Assembly: GCF_038502225.1 (NCBI RefSeq)
Contig: NC_091292.1
Location: 49,694,879-49,758,878 of the forward strand
Length of the DNA stretch: 64,000 nt
Source of the DNA: Cherax quadricarinatus
Lineage: Eukaryota; Arthropoda; Malacostraca; Decapoda; Parastacidae
Direction of reading: 5' to 3'
In this document: piece by piece, positions 42,207 through 53,460 of the stretch
How positions within the stretch are numbered: the first letter of the stretch is position 1
Layout of the letters: each line of letters opens with the position of its first letter
Position numbers and translations under genes: made by a program
Notes under the pieces: model-generated
The model's database searches: none
What the model saw: only the letters and a program-made list of their open reading frames with translations
What the model was told of the DNA's origin: nothing

Positions 42207-42207
<1 letters not shown>

Positions 42208-42276
<69 letters not shown>

Positions 42277-42414
42277 GTCACACTCACACACTCTACCCCC
42301 CCCCCCCCACACACACGCTCTACCCCCCACACACACACTCTTCCCCCCCACACACACTCACACGCTCTTCCCCCCCACACACACACACACTCTCACACAC
42401 ACAAGCTCTTCCCC

Positions 42415-42492
<78 letters not shown>

Positions 42493-43372
42493 CACACTCA
42501 CACGCTCTTCCCCCACACACACTCTCACACTCATACACTCTTCCCCCCCACACACGCACACTCTCACACTCACACGCTCTTCCCCCCACACACACTCACA
42601 CACTCTTCCCCCCCCCCCACACACACACTCACACTCACACACTCTTCCCCCCACACACACTCTCACACTCACACACTCTTCCCCCCCACACACACACTCT
42701 CACACTCACACACTCTTCCCCCCACACACACTCTCACACTCACACACTCTTCCCCCACACACACTCACACTCACACACTCCCCCTCCCACACACACACAC
42801 ACTCACACTCACACACTCTTCCCCCCCACACACACACGCACACTCACACGCTCTTCCCCCCGCACACACTCTCTCACACACTCTTTCCCCCCACACACAC
42901 ACTCACACACTCTTCCCCCCACACACACTCTGTCTCACACTCACACACTCTTCCCCCCCCACACACACTCTCTCACACTCACACGCTCTTCCTCCCCCAC
43001 ACACACACTCACACACTCTTCCCCCCCCCCACACACACACACACTTCCCCCCACACACACACTCTCACACTCACACGCTCCTCCCCCCACACGCACACAC
43101 ACTCACACGCTCTTCCCCCCACACACACACACTTCCCCCACACACACACACTCACTCTTCCCCCCCCACACACACACACACACACACACACATCCCCCCA
43201 CACACACACACACACTCACACGCTCTTCCCCCCCTCACACACATACACTCTCACACTCACACACTCTTCCCACCTCCCACATACACATGCATTCTCACAC
43301 ACGCTCTTCCCCCCACACACACACTCTCACACTCACACACTCTTCCCCCCCCCCACACACATACACACAAAT
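42208..43372. repeat. Expanded AC microsatellite and C-rich satellite
   Basis: The tract starts as pure (AC)n at the LINE-B tail (42208-42276). It then becomes an irregular array of units such as ACACACTCTCACACTCAC and GCTCTTCCCCCC until 43372. Further pure AC blocks lie at 42418-42488 and 43167-43192. It is non-coding; VCVCVC-type frames are artefacts. The composition favours alternating purine-pyrimidine (Z-DNA-prone) and C-run structures. Confidence 0.95.
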
Positions 43373-43839
43373 GCGCGGTCAGAATGTAGGAATAAGGCTC
43401 CTAGAATTTTAGTGTTTTTTAGGCCATGTTTTAGCTCTTAGCAGCAGCCAGTGGTAGTGTCTGGGTCAGTGAACAACCCAACAAGCGACAACGAGGACTG
43501 GAAAGTGAAATAGGCGAGAGGAAGACTTAAATCTGTTCAGGCCTAGAAGGCATTGCTGCCATAGAGATACAAGTAAGTAAGTAAGTTTATTCAGGTATAC
43601 ACAAATACAGTTACATAGAATTATGATACATAGCAGTATATGTGTAGAGAACCTAGGATAACCCAAAAAAGTCAGACAGAGTGACTTATTTCCATTCCAT
43701 TCCATTACAATTACAAGTAAACCCAAAGTCAAAAAGTCAAATGAAAGCGGTGTGGGATAGTGAGGGATTTATGAGGTAACATATAGCCAGTGCGATAGGA
43801 TAACAAACAAAAGGAAGAAAGTAATAACTCGCATAAACT

Positions 43840-43842
<3 letters not shown>
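43373..43842. other. Intervening sequence with a short dispersed-repeat-like block
   Basis: Most of this is unassigned. The block at about 43567-43705 (AAGTAAGTAAGTTTATTCAG, GTATACACAAATACAG, then AGTGACTTATTTCCATTCC) looks like the 3' part of a dispersed retroposon in reverse orientation. No promoter boxes or flanking duplications are clear. Nothing codes. Confidence 0.45.

Positions 43843-43897
<55 letters not shown>
43843..43897. repeat. (AC)n microsatellite
   Basis: A pure AC tract of about 55 bp directly precedes LINE-B copy 2. Confidence 0.95.
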
Positions 43898-43901
<4 letters not shown>

Positions 43902-44163
43902 CAAGGGGACACAGTTGGAAGTTGAAGACGCAGATGAAGCACAGGGATGTTAGGAAGTATTTCTTCAGCCACAGAGTAGTCAGTAAGTGGAATAGTTTGG
44001 GAAGCGATGTAGTGGAGGCAGGATCCATACATAGCTTTAAGCTGAGGTATGATAAAGCTCACGGCTCAGGGAGAGTGACCTAGTAGCGATCAGTGAAGAG
44101 GCGGGGCCAGGAGCTCGGACTCGAACCCCCGCAACCTCAACTAGGTGAGTACAACTAGGTGAG
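43898..44163 (+). mobile_element. LINE-B copy 2, 3' end
   Basis: It begins directly after (AC)n with AACAAGGGGACACAGTTGG and encodes the last part of ORF2 (QLEVEDADEAQGC in one frame; FFSHRVVSKWNSLG with variants). The 3' end has GAGGCGGGGCCAGGAGCTCGG, CAACCTCAACTAGGTGAGTAC and a second AACTAGGTGAGTAC, then AC repeats. It is 5'-truncated to about 265 bp. Confidence 0.85.
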
Positions 44164-44185
44164 TACACACACACACACACACACA

Positions 44186-44795
44186 TGGGGAGAGTGGTGG
44201 AGCACCTGGAGTGGAACAAGGTTATAAACGACAGCCAGCACGGATTCATGGAAGGCAAGTCGTGTGTCACAAACCTACTAGAGTTCCTCACGAGACACTA
44301 GTACAGAAGCTAGAGGATTAGGCACATATAACAGGAAGGACACTGCAATGGATCAGAGAATACATAACAGGGAGACAACAGCGAGTCATGGTCTGTGATG
44401 AGGTATCACAGTGGGCGCCTGTGACGAGCGGGGTCCCACAAGGGTCAGTCCTGGGACCAGTGCAATTCTTGGTATATGTAAACGACATGACGGAAGGGAT
44501 AGATAAGGTGGACAGAGACAGGATGTTCCAGAGATGGGACACAGAAACAGTTGGAAGCTGAAGACTCAGATGAGTCAAAGGGGTGTTAGGAAGTATTTCT
44601 TCAGCCACAGAGTTGTTAGGAAGTGGAATAGTCTGGTAAGCGATGTAGTGGAGGTAGGAACCATACATAGTTTTAAGACGAGGTATGATGAAGCTCATGG
44701 AGCAGATAGAGGGAGGACCCAGTAGAGGTCAGTGAACAGGCAGGGCCAGGAGCTGAGTATCGACCCCTGCAACCACAATTAGGTGAGTACACACA
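44186..44795 (+). mobile_element. LINE-B copy 3 with two internal deletions
   Basis: It starts at an (AC)n tract with RT sequence GRVVEHLEWNKVINDSQHGF and EGKSCVTNLLEF. At about 44285 it jumps over motif A to LVQKLED-type sequence, [15 protein letters not shown] and [20 protein letters not shown]. At about 44507 (GGGATAGATAAGGTGGAC) it jumps over motif C and the thumb to the C-terminal MFQRWDTET. The 3' end is standard (CAACCACAATTAGGTGAGTAC). The second junction shares a few bases of microhomology with both parents. Confidence 0.8.
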
Positions 44796-44934
44796 CAGGA
44801 ACAAGTGGTCAGGCACTTGTAAAAGCTGAGTACTTATATTATTAGCATTTTATTAGTATTATTGATACATAGAAGTGAGGAGGATTATTTCTGGGCACAC
44901 AAGCATAAATGCGCGTGCACACACACACACACAC

Positions 44935-45456
44935 ACGCACGTGTACGTCAGGCCCATCCTGGAGTATGCAGCAGCTGTTTGGAACCCGCACTTGATCAAG
45001 CACGTCAAGAAATTAGAGAAAGTGCAAAGGTTTGCGACAAGGTTAGTTCCAGAGCTACGGGGAATGTCCTATGAAGAAAGGTTAAGGGAAATCGGCCTGA
45101 CGACACTGGAGAACAGGAGGGTCTGGGCAGACACGATAACGACATATAAAATACTGCACGGAATAGACAAAGTGGACAAAGACAGGATGTTCCAGAGAGG
45201 GGACACAGAAACAAGAGGTCACAATTGGAAGTTGAAGAGTCAGATGAATCAAAGGGAAGTATTTCTTCAGTCATTGAGTTGTCAGGCAGTGGAATAGCCT
45301 AGAAAGTGACGTAGTGGAGGCAGGAACCATACATAGTTTTAAGAAGAGGTTTGATAAAGCTCATGGAGCAGGGAGAGAGGGGACCCAGTAGCAACCAGTG
45401 AAGAGGCAGGGCCAGGAGCTTAGACTCGACCCCTGCAACCACAAATAAGTGAGTAC
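44935..45456 (+). mobile_element. LINE-B copy 4, 3' end
   Basis: A 5'-truncated copy begins at an AC-rich tract (44917-44942). It encodes YVRPILEYAAAVWNPHLIKHV, ELRGMSYEERLREIGLTTLE and TTYKILHGIDKVDKDRMFQRG. A deletion near 45255 shifts the frame. The end reads CCCCTGCAACCACAAATAAG, then TGAGTACACAC. The segment 44796-44916 before it is unassigned. Confidence 0.85.
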
Positions 45457-45653
45457 ACACAGGGTTTCACACCTTCCAGAAACCTGACCTGACACATCCT
45501 CCCATCACATTCTCTCTCTCTCTCTCTCTCCCCTCTCCCATCTCTTTCACCTCTCTCCCCCCCCTCTCCTCTTCCCCCCCTCTCCTCTCTCCCCCCTCTC
45601 CTCTCTCCCTCTCCTCTCTCTCCCCCTCTTTTTTTTTTACACAGGGTTTCACA
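45457..45653. repeat. CT-rich block bounded by 15-bp direct repeats
   Basis: Perfect repeats ACACAGGGTTTCACA lie at 45457-45471 and 45639-45653. Between them are 167 bp: about 40 bp of ordinary sequence, then a CT/C-rich tract ending in a T run. The repeats look like a TSD, but the insert is not a recognisable element. The right repeat abuts the 3' terminus of the minus-strand LINE at 45654. Confidence 0.65.
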
Positions 45654-47745
45654 AGGTTAGGTTAAGGATCCCTAGCTTTATTGACAAGCTATTTACAGGT
45701 TAAGGATTCCTAACTTTATTGACAAGCTAAGAGCTGTTACCTACATCAGCTCATTTGAAAGCATTTTTATTGTTATGAAACATACAAATAAGGAACTGGA
45801 TGAAGTTGGAGCATCTGTGGGCCAGCATTTTCATCTGATCAACTGACTTTATCTCATTGACATCATAATGCTGTACGGATGTGTTCCAAACTCGAGTCAT
45901 CCTAGGAATAAATGATCTCACATGAAGTGATGTTCTGGAGAAGGGTACAGCCAGAGTGAAGTTGCTGCTTTCTACCCATCTTGTGGTATAGAAACTTGTT
46001 TCACGCTGTCCTCGAAGTGGATCCAAGTGTGGTACTTTTACAATATTGGCCTTGTACATAAAAGTAAGGCCACCTGTGTTGAAGGCTCTACTGAAATGAC
46101 AGATCTATCCAGGACTGGTCCAGGTGAGAGATGCGATGTCTTGCTCTGTTCTCTACTCTGTCAAGCAGTCCCAAATGAGAAGGGGGGGGGCCAGGCAAAC
46201 CAAGAAAGTGGAGCATACTGAAGGTGTGAGTGTACTTGTGCCTCGTACAAAATCTTGGAACCCCTGCTGTCAAGCAGATGCGAGATACTGCAAATTGCTG
46301 TAAGCTTCCTGGCTGCCTTGTTTGCAAGATTTACAACGTGGTTTTTCATGACCAGTTTGGAGTCAGATTTCACCCCAAGGATAGCAACTTCTTCCACAGG
46401 TGCCAACACACTCCCATTCATCCTTACTACTGCACCGCCATTACCATCTTGGTGCCTAGAGATCATCATCATTCGTGTTTTCTCAGGTGCAAATGTTACT
46501 TGCCATCAATTTTCCCAAGCTGATATAGCTCTGAGCTGGTGATTGATGTAGCTTAGAGAAGCTGGCATTTCTTCTCATGCATAAGTGAATGTCAGTGTAC
46601 AGTCGTCTGCACATTCATGGGATTCTGGGATGAGATGAAGAAGGTCATTGATGTAAACATTCCATAACATTGGTCCCAGAGCACTTCCTTTTGGAACACT
46701 TGCCCCAATAGGATGTCTTGCCGATTCTTTTCCATTGAGAACAACTCTTTGAGATCTATCATGAAGGTAATCACTGAGGAGACACCGCGTAGAGCCTGCA
46801 ATTCCCAGAGCTTGCAGTTTTGCTAAGAGGCCCTGGTGCCACATTCGGTCGAAAGCACCAGCAGTGTCCAGTGCTACCACAGAGCTGACTTTTGATTCAT
46901 CCAGTGACTGGTGCCACTTAGTAGAGAGGTTTAACAGATCAGCAGCAGAGTAACCTTTCCTGAAGCCATATTGACGGTCACAAAGTAGTGAGTGGTAGTC
47001 AAAAAACTCTTGTCATTTGTCTTGAGATTATTGTCTCAAGGAGCTTGCCAGTGATTGATAAGAGTGACACTGGTCTGTAGTTGCTGATTTCTGCTCTGCT
47101 CTTCTTTTTGTGAACAGGGACTACATTTGCCTCTTTCCACAGAGAAGGCCATTTACACTGTACTAAGCAGTGTTGAAAGATGGGAGTTAGAGGTGCTGCT
47201 AGCTGGTCTGCACATCTCAGTAATCTTGGGCTCAACTTGTCTGGGCCCACAGCCTTTTCTTGGTCAAGTGATTTAAGAAGGAAGTGCATCTCTTCCTGCC
47301 TTATTGTCACCACTGACAGTTTTGACACAGTTCTTGCAGCTAGCCAAGGAGGGTCCCTTGCTGGATCAGGAACTTGCATTTTGGTAGCAAAGTGTTCAGC
47401 AGAGATGTCCGCTTTCTCTTGTCTACTAGTAGAGGTGGTCCCATCCTGTCGATTTAGAGGTGGAAAAGGTTCATCAGGCAGATAACCTTGTCAGTCCTTG
47501 ACCAGGGACCACCAGGTTTTGGAGCCTACCCTACCTGATGCTAGCTTTTTTCTTGTGTCCATCTATTTAGCAATGGCTCACTTTTGAATGTCACCCATAT
47601 GCTTGCAGGCTTGCCTGTGCAAGTTCCTGTTATAGGTGACAGGATGTCTCTTATACCTTCGCCATACCTTGTACTTAGCAGTAGCAGCCTCTCTACAACG
47701 AAAGCCAAACCAAGGCTGATCTGTAGGCTTAGTCACATATTGCCC
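45654..47745 (-). mobile_element. Jockey-type LINE, minus strand, RT and 3' end, degraded
   Basis: The minus strand from about 47745 reads PWFGFRCREAATAKYKVWRR (linker), then LKSLDQEKAVGPDKLSPRLL and NYRPVSLLSITGKLLE (47290-47010). Motif A is ALDTAGAFDRMWHQGLL (about 46875-46825). Motif B is GASVPKGSALGPMLW, and motif C is decayed to ECADDCTLTF (about 46610-46585). The thumb and C-terminus follow: VAILGVKSDSKLVMKNHV (about 46380), then GQRETSFYTTRWVES (46000-45960). The 3' UTR has two 38-bp near-repeats (45661-45729), each with CAATAAAG on the minus strand. This RT is the kind often annotated as mobile element jockey in arthropod genomes. Frameshifts and stops make it inactive. Confidence 0.85.
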
Positions 47746-47841
47746 TCCTCTCTCTCCCCCTCTCCTCTCTCCCTCTTTCCCCTCTCTCCCTTCTCTTTCT
47801 CCCCCTCTCACTCCCTCTACCTTTCCCTTCTCTCTCACTCT

Positions 47842-47938
<97 letters not shown>

Positions 47939-47940
47939 AA
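47746..47940. repeat. CT microsatellite
   Basis: A CT/CCCT-rich tract becomes pure (CT)n from about 47847 to 47935. A CT-rich block also lies on the other side of the jockey-type LINE (45511-45632). Confidence 0.95.
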
Positions 47941-47999
47941 AAAAAATATTGGTTGGTCAGAGGGGGATTTGAAGGACCCAGGGATCAGAGGAGAATGGT

Positions 48000-49060
48000 T
48001 CTGGTAGGGAGGAGTGGATGGAGGAACAGTGCAAAAGGAGGGAACAAGAGTGAGAGAGAAAACTAGGAGAGATTTCTACAAAATTGGAGACAGAGCTTTC
48101 TGTGAAATTGGAGACAGAGCTTTCTGTGAAATTGGAAAATTGGTTGGAGGAGGAGAAGAATTGGGAGTCACAAGTCGAAACTGCAGTAGCCAAGATAAGG
48201 GTCCTAGAAGATGAGGTAAACAGGCTGAAGCGAGTTACAGGGGTATTGACCTGAGAAGACACAGCATATGAAGCTGGGAGGCCTAATGGGAAGAAAGGAG
48301 ATATAACTTACGCTAAGGCCATATCAGCCTACCAAGCAGGGCCAAGGAGTGAAGAGGAGAGCAGTTTGGTGCAGTTGGAGAGGGTGATAGGTCAAATGCA
48401 GGGGCCCAACCATGATACCAAGAGCTACAGGAAAAAACAAGGCAGAAAATGGCCATGTATAGACAGGAACCAGAGTCACAGAGGGAAAGGCAATGGGAGG
48501 AGGAGAGGGCAAAGTCAGTGTTTATTCATGGGCTTCAGGAGAGCAACGTAAGGACACACACTGAAAGACGGCAGGCAGAAAGGAGATTGAGAACATCATC
48601 ACCACAGAAATAGGTAAAGAGGGAATGTCTGAGATTGTAAATTTTCAGAGAATAGGAGGGTACTTGAAGGGGAGAAAACGATCGATCAAGCTGATTTTCA
48701 GGACAGAAACTGTGCAGAACAGGATCCTCCAAGAGAAACCACAGTTGAAGTGCTCGGCAGAATACAAGAGGGTGTTCCTAGACTGAGTCGGAACAAAAAC
48801 AGAATGACAGCAGCGGAGGGAGAGGACACCAAAGCGAAAGGAGCTAGGAAGAGAGAAAAGGACAGAATCAGCAGAGGACAACCAGAGCAGGGCAGAGCAA
48901 CAAGAGCAAGCGCACACACAACCAATCACGCTATCCCAACACAAACTACAAACCACACTCACAGCTCCCACTCAGCACTCAGCTATAGAATCCCACAGTA
49001 CACTACCAGGTCCCCCACCCCCACAGACCCTCCAAAACACAGTGCTGGAGAGGAAACTGA
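48000..49060 (+). pseudogene. LINE-B ORF1, degraded
   Basis: Broken frames give a charged, helical N-terminal part and, at about 48590-48800, a segment resembling an L1-type RNA-binding fold: VNFQRIGGYLKGRKRSIKLI, then TETVQNRILQEKPQLK and EYKRVFLD. A lysine/arginine-rich, then threonine/proline-rich tail follows (48800-49040). ORF1 proteins of this layout coat the element RNA. There are too many stops to define an exact start. Confidence 0.5.
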
Positions 49061-49062
49061 AG

Positions 49063-52000
49063 AAATGGTACACAAATGCTGATGGAATAACAAATAAGTG
49101 GGAGGAGTGACACGAAAGAGTCAAAGAGGCATCACCGGACATCATAGCTCTCACAGCAACCAAGCTCACAGGTATGATAACAGATGCCATTTTTCCTATG
49201 GGATATCAGATCCTGAGAAAAAGACAGAGGGAACAGGAAAGGTGGAGGAGTGGCACTTCTGATCAAAAACCAATGGAAATTTGATGAGCTGGCGAGAGGA
49301 GACAGTGGAGAAGCTAAAGATTACATAAGAATGCTTCAATGTGGAGGTCCCAAGGTGAATATTGCAGTGATGTATAACCCACCACAGAACAGCAGGAGGC
49401 CAAGGCAAAAGTATGATGAGAGTAATAGAGCAATGGTTGACACACTGGCTGAAGTGGCCAGAAGGGCTCATGCAAACAGGGCAAAGCTACTGATCGTGGG
49501 TGACTTCAACTACAAGGAAATCGACTGGGAGAGCTTGGAGCCACATGGAGGCCAAGAAACGTGGAGGGCTAAGATGATGGAGGTGGTACTGAAAAACTTC
49601 ATGTACCAACACGTAAGGGACACTACCAGAGAGAGAGGAGAGGATGAACCACCCAGACTGGACCTAGTATTCAACTTGAGTAGTGGAGATATTGAGGACA
49701 TCACATACGTGAATGAGGAACTTCCTGAACGGGGTTCAGTGGGACAGAGAACTGGCAGGGAAGTCAGTAAATGAGGTGATGGAATATGTAACAACAGTAT
49801 GCAAGGAAGCTGAGGAGAGGTACCCAAGGGTAATAGGAAAAATGAAAAAGCCAGGATGAGCCCATGGTTCACCCAAAGGTGCAAGGAGGCAAAAACCAAG
49901 TGTGCTAGTGAATGGAACAAGTATAGAAGGTAAAGGACCCAGGAGAATAAGGAGAGCAGTCATAGAGCCAGAAATGAATATGCACAGGTAAGAAGGGAGG
50001 CCCAATGACAATATGAAAACGACATAGCAGTGAAAGCCAAATCAGGAGGAAAACAAGAGTCAAGGACCAGGTAATCAGGCTAAGGAAGGAAGGAGGAGAA
50101 ACAAAAAATGACTGTGAAGTATGTGAGGAACTCAACATGAGATTCGAAGTGTTCACAGAGGAGACAGAAGGGACTCAAGAAAGCCGGAGAGGTGGGGTAC
50201 ACCACCAAGTGTTGGACACAATACATACAACCGAGGAAGAAGTGCAGTAGCTGCTGAGTGAGCTAGATACCTCAAAGGCGATGGGGCTGTATATCATCTC
50301 TCCATGGGTCCTGAGAGAAGGAACAGAGGCGCTATGTGCACCCCTAACAACAATAATCAAAAAATCTATTGAAACAGGGAGATTTCCTGAGGTATGGAAG
50401 ACAGCAAATGTAGTCCCAGTTTTTAAAAAAGGAGACAAACATGAAGCATTAAACTACATACCTGTGTCACTGACATGTATAGTATTTACAAACATTGTCT
50501 TTACGTCCACAGCAGAACTCGAACCTACTAACTCTGTATCAGAGTCCACAGTACTTTACCACGAGACTAGACCTGCGTTAAGTATGGGCACTTAGCCGAA
50601 GCTAAGCAATGTTTCCCTATACCCCCAGGCACCAAGCTCGTTTTGAAACTTATTTCATCGAATCCTGCCACATGCAGTGGACAAATAAAGAGATTTGAAA
50701 TGCTTAACAGTTCGCAAACAGGCGAAATTATTTACATTCTCCCTACGTCCACAGCCTGTTTGCGAATTGTTAAGCATTTCAAATCTCTCTCGTTGTCCAC
50801 TGTATGTGGCAGGATTCGATTAAATAACATTCAAAACGAGCTTGGTGCCCAGGGGCATGGAGAAACATCACTTAGCTTCGGTTAAGCGCCCATACTTATT
50901 GCAAGTCTAGTCTCGCGGTAAAGTCCTGTGGAGTTTGATACAGAGTTAGCAGGAGCGAGTCTTGCTGTGGACGTAGAGACAATGGTTGTAAATAATTTTG
51001 CCTATTTGCCAATTGTTAGGCATGGATAGTATGCAAAGTCATGGAGAAGATTATCAGGAGAAGAGTGGTGGAACACCTACAAAGGAATGAGCTCATCAAC
51101 AACAGCCAAAATGGTTTCAGGGATGGGAAATCCTGTGTCACAAACCTACTGGATTTCTATGACAATGTGACAGCAGTAAGACAAGAGAGAGAGGGATGGG
51201 TAGATAGCATTTTCTTGGACTGTAAGAAGGTGTTTGACACAGTTCCACACAAGTGATTATTGCAAAAACTGGAGGATCAAGCAGGGATAACAGCGAAGGC
51301 ACTACAATGGATCAGAGGTTCCACAGGAGTCAGTCATAGAACTGGTGCTGTTTCTGGTATTTGTGAAAGGCATGACGGAAAGAATAGACTCCAAAGTGTC
51401 CCTGTTTGCAGATGTGAAGTTGATGTAGTTCTGATGCGGACCAGGCAGAACTACAAAGGGATCTGGACAGGCTGCAGGCCTGGTCCAGCAATTGGCTTCT
51501 GGAATTCAACCCCACCAAGTACAAAGTCATGAAGATTGAGAAGGGCAAAGAAGACTGCAGATGGAGTACAGTCTAGGGGGCCAGAGATTACAAACCTCAC
51601 TCAGGGAAAAAGATCTTGGGGTGAATATAACACCAGGCACATCTCCTGAGGCGCACATCAACCAAATAACTGCTGCAGCATATGGGCACCTAGCAAACCT
51701 AAGAACAGCATTCCGACTTCTTAATAAGGAATCGTTCTGGACCCTGTACACTGTGTACGTTAGGCCCATATTGGAGTATGCATCACCAGTTTGCAACCCA
51801 CACCTAGCCAAGCACGTAAAGTAACTAGAGAAAGTGCAAAGGTTCGCAGCAATACTAGTTCCAGAGCTAAGGGGTATGTCCTACAAGGAGAGATAAAAGG
51901 AAATCGACCTGACGAAACTGGAGGACAGGAGAGATAGGGAGGACATGATAACAACATAAAATACTGAGAATAATTGACAAGGTGGACAGAGACAGAATGT

Positions 52001-52170
52001 TCCAGAGATAGGACACAGCAACAAGGGGACACAGTTGGAAGTTGAAGACTCAGTTGAATCACAGAGATGTTAGGAAGTATTTCTTCAGTCACAGAGGAGT
52101 CAGGAAGTGGAATAGTTTGGGAAGCAATGTAGTAAAGGGAGGATCCATTCATAGCTTTAAGAAGAGGTAT
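49063..52170 (+). pseudogene. LINE-B ORF2, interrupted and frameshifted
   Basis: The endonuclease starts KWYTNADGITNKWEE (49063), with catalytic ETK changed to ATK at about 49155. It continues INIAVMYNPPQN-like sequence, IVGDFNYKEIDWESLEPHG and PPRLDLVFNLSSGD. RT resumes with LDTSKAMGLYIISPWVL and SIETGRFPEVWKTANVVPVF (50260-50430). After the foldback come NSQNGFRDGKSCVTNLLDFY and IFLDCKKVFDTVPH (motif A, about 51210-51250). Motif C reads SLFADVKLM because one aspartate codon is missing, so catalysis is lost. The thumb RPILEYASPVCNP and the C-terminus extend to about 52170. Confidence 0.8.
50485..51020. mobile_element. Foldback of a tRNA-derived SINE in LINE-B RT
   Basis: Arms at 50485-50723 and 50754-50992 are inverted copies with most bases matching. 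A 30-bp loop repeats part of an arm end, and a 28-bp tail completes the right side. Direct repeats CATGTATAGTA (50474-50484) and CATGGATAGTA (51021-51031) differ at one base and flank it; LINE-B continues without loss across them. In the left arm, on the minus strand, a B box, GGTTCGAGTTC (50525-50515), and an A-box-like TCTCGTGGTAAAGTA (50566-50552) are spaced as in a tRNA. The right arm carries decayed versions on the plus strand. Neither arm forms a full tRNA cloverleaf. Confidence 0.75.
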
Positions 52171-52283
52171 GATAACGCTCATCGTGCAGGGAGTGTGACC
52201 CAGTAGCGGCCAGTGAAAAGGCGGGGCCAGGAGCTATGACTCGACCTCCGCAACCACAACTATGTGAGTACAACTAGGTGAGT

Positions 52284-52309
52284 ACACACACACACACACA
52301 CACACACGC
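52284..52309. repeat. (AC)n microsatellite between LINE-B copies
   Basis: A short AC tract is both the 3' tail of copy 5 and the 5' boundary of copy 6. Confidence 0.9.
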
Positions 52310-53460
52310 ATTTTCTTGGACTGCAAGAAGGCATTAGACACAGTTCCACACAAGAGATTAGTGCAAAAACTGGAGGACCAAGCAGGGATAACAGGGAAGG
52401 CACTACAATGGATCAGGGAATACTTGTCAGGAAGACTGCAGCGAGTCATGGTACGTGGCGAGGTGTCAGAGTGGGCACCTGTGACCAGTGGGGTTCCACA
52501 GGGGTCAGTCCTAGGAACAGTGCTATTTCTGGTATTTGTGAACGACATGACGGAAGGAATAGACTCCGAAGTGTCCCTGTTTGCAGATGACGTGAAGTTG
52601 AGAAGAATTCATTCGATCGAAGACCAGGCAGAACTGCAAAGGGATCTGGACAGGCTGCAGACGTGGTCCAGCAATTGGCTCCTGGAGTTCAACCCCACCA
52701 AGTGCAAAGTCATGAACATTGGGGAAGGGCAAAGAAGACCACAGACAGAGTACAGTCTATGGGGGCCAGAGACTCAAGTAAAAAGATCTTGGGATGAGTA
52801 TAACACCAGGCACATCTCCTGAAGCGCACATCAACCAAATAACTGCTGCAGCATTTGGGCGCCTAGCAAACCTCAGAACAGCATTCCGACATCTCAATAA
52901 GGAATCATTCAGGACCCTGTACACCGTGTACGTTAGGCCCATATTGGAGTATGCGGCACCAGTTTGGAACCCACACCTAGCCAAGCACGTAAAGAAACTA
53001 GAGAAAGTGCAAAGGTTTGCAACAAGACTATTCCCAGAGCTAAGAGGTATGTCCTACGAGGAGAGGTTAAGGGAAATCAACCTGACGACACTCGAGGACA
53101 GGAGAGACAGGGTGGGACATGATAACGACATACAAAATACTAAGAGGAATTGACAAGGTGGACAAAGACAGGATGTTCCAGAGATGGGACACAGCAACAA
53201 GGGGACACAGTTGGAAGATGAAGACACAGATGAATCACAGGGATGTTAAAAAGTATTTCTTCAGCCACAGAGTAGTCAGGAAGTGGAATAGTTTGGGAAG
53301 CGATGTAGTGGAGGCAGGATCCATACATAGCTTTAAGCAGAGGTAAGATAAAGCTCAAGGTTCAGAGAGAGTGACCTAGTAGCGACCAGTGAAGCGGCGG
53401 GGCCAGGAGCTTGGACTCGACCCCTACAACCTCAACTAGGTGAGTACAACTAGGTGAGTA

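Larger units (their letters stand above)
38640..42207 (+). mobile_element. LINE-B copy 1 (longest, with SINE insertion), degraded
   Basis: LINE-B is a CR1/Jockey-group LINE present in about ten plus-strand pieces in this window. This copy starts right after an AC tract (about 38623-38637) with ORF1 C-terminal sequence (KERLILKERVQKRKEVQEE). The endonuclease follows: WYTNADGITNKYEEWHERI, DIIAVTETKLTETITD, MGDFNHKEIDWENL. RT has FNTSLETGQLSMVWKTADV, QHGFMEGKSCVTNL and [19 protein letters not shown], but the FADD motif has been deleted around 41030-41042. The thumb and C-terminus span 41688-42143. It ends GACCCCTGCAACCACAATTA, then GGCGAGTAC and an (AC)n tail at 42208. A SINE interrupts it at 41356-41653. 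It is inactive. Confidence 0.85.
47941..52283 (+). mobile_element. LINE-B copy 5 (most complete: ORF1 and ORF2), with foldback insertion
   Basis: This is the only copy here with most of ORF1 (about 48000-49050), followed by endonuclease, RT and the usual 3' end (AACTAGGTGAGTAC, then AC repeats at 52284). The 536-bp tRNA-SINE foldback at 50485-51020 interrupts the RT. A 24-bp unit (ATTGGAGACAGAGC, TTTCTGTGAA) is tandemly duplicated near 48084-48133. Multiple frameshifts make it inactive. Confidence 0.85.

Noticed and set aside
42094..43215. Long minus-strand frames encoding VCVCVC and CGGEECV repeats
   Set aside because: They are translations of the AC/C-rich satellite; the frame stays open because the repeat lacks stop codons, not because of coding selection.
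50500..50570. A tRNA gene in the left arm of the foldback
   Set aside because: The A and B boxes are present but no matching acceptor stem exists, and the sequence sits inside a mobile inverted repeat with TSDs.
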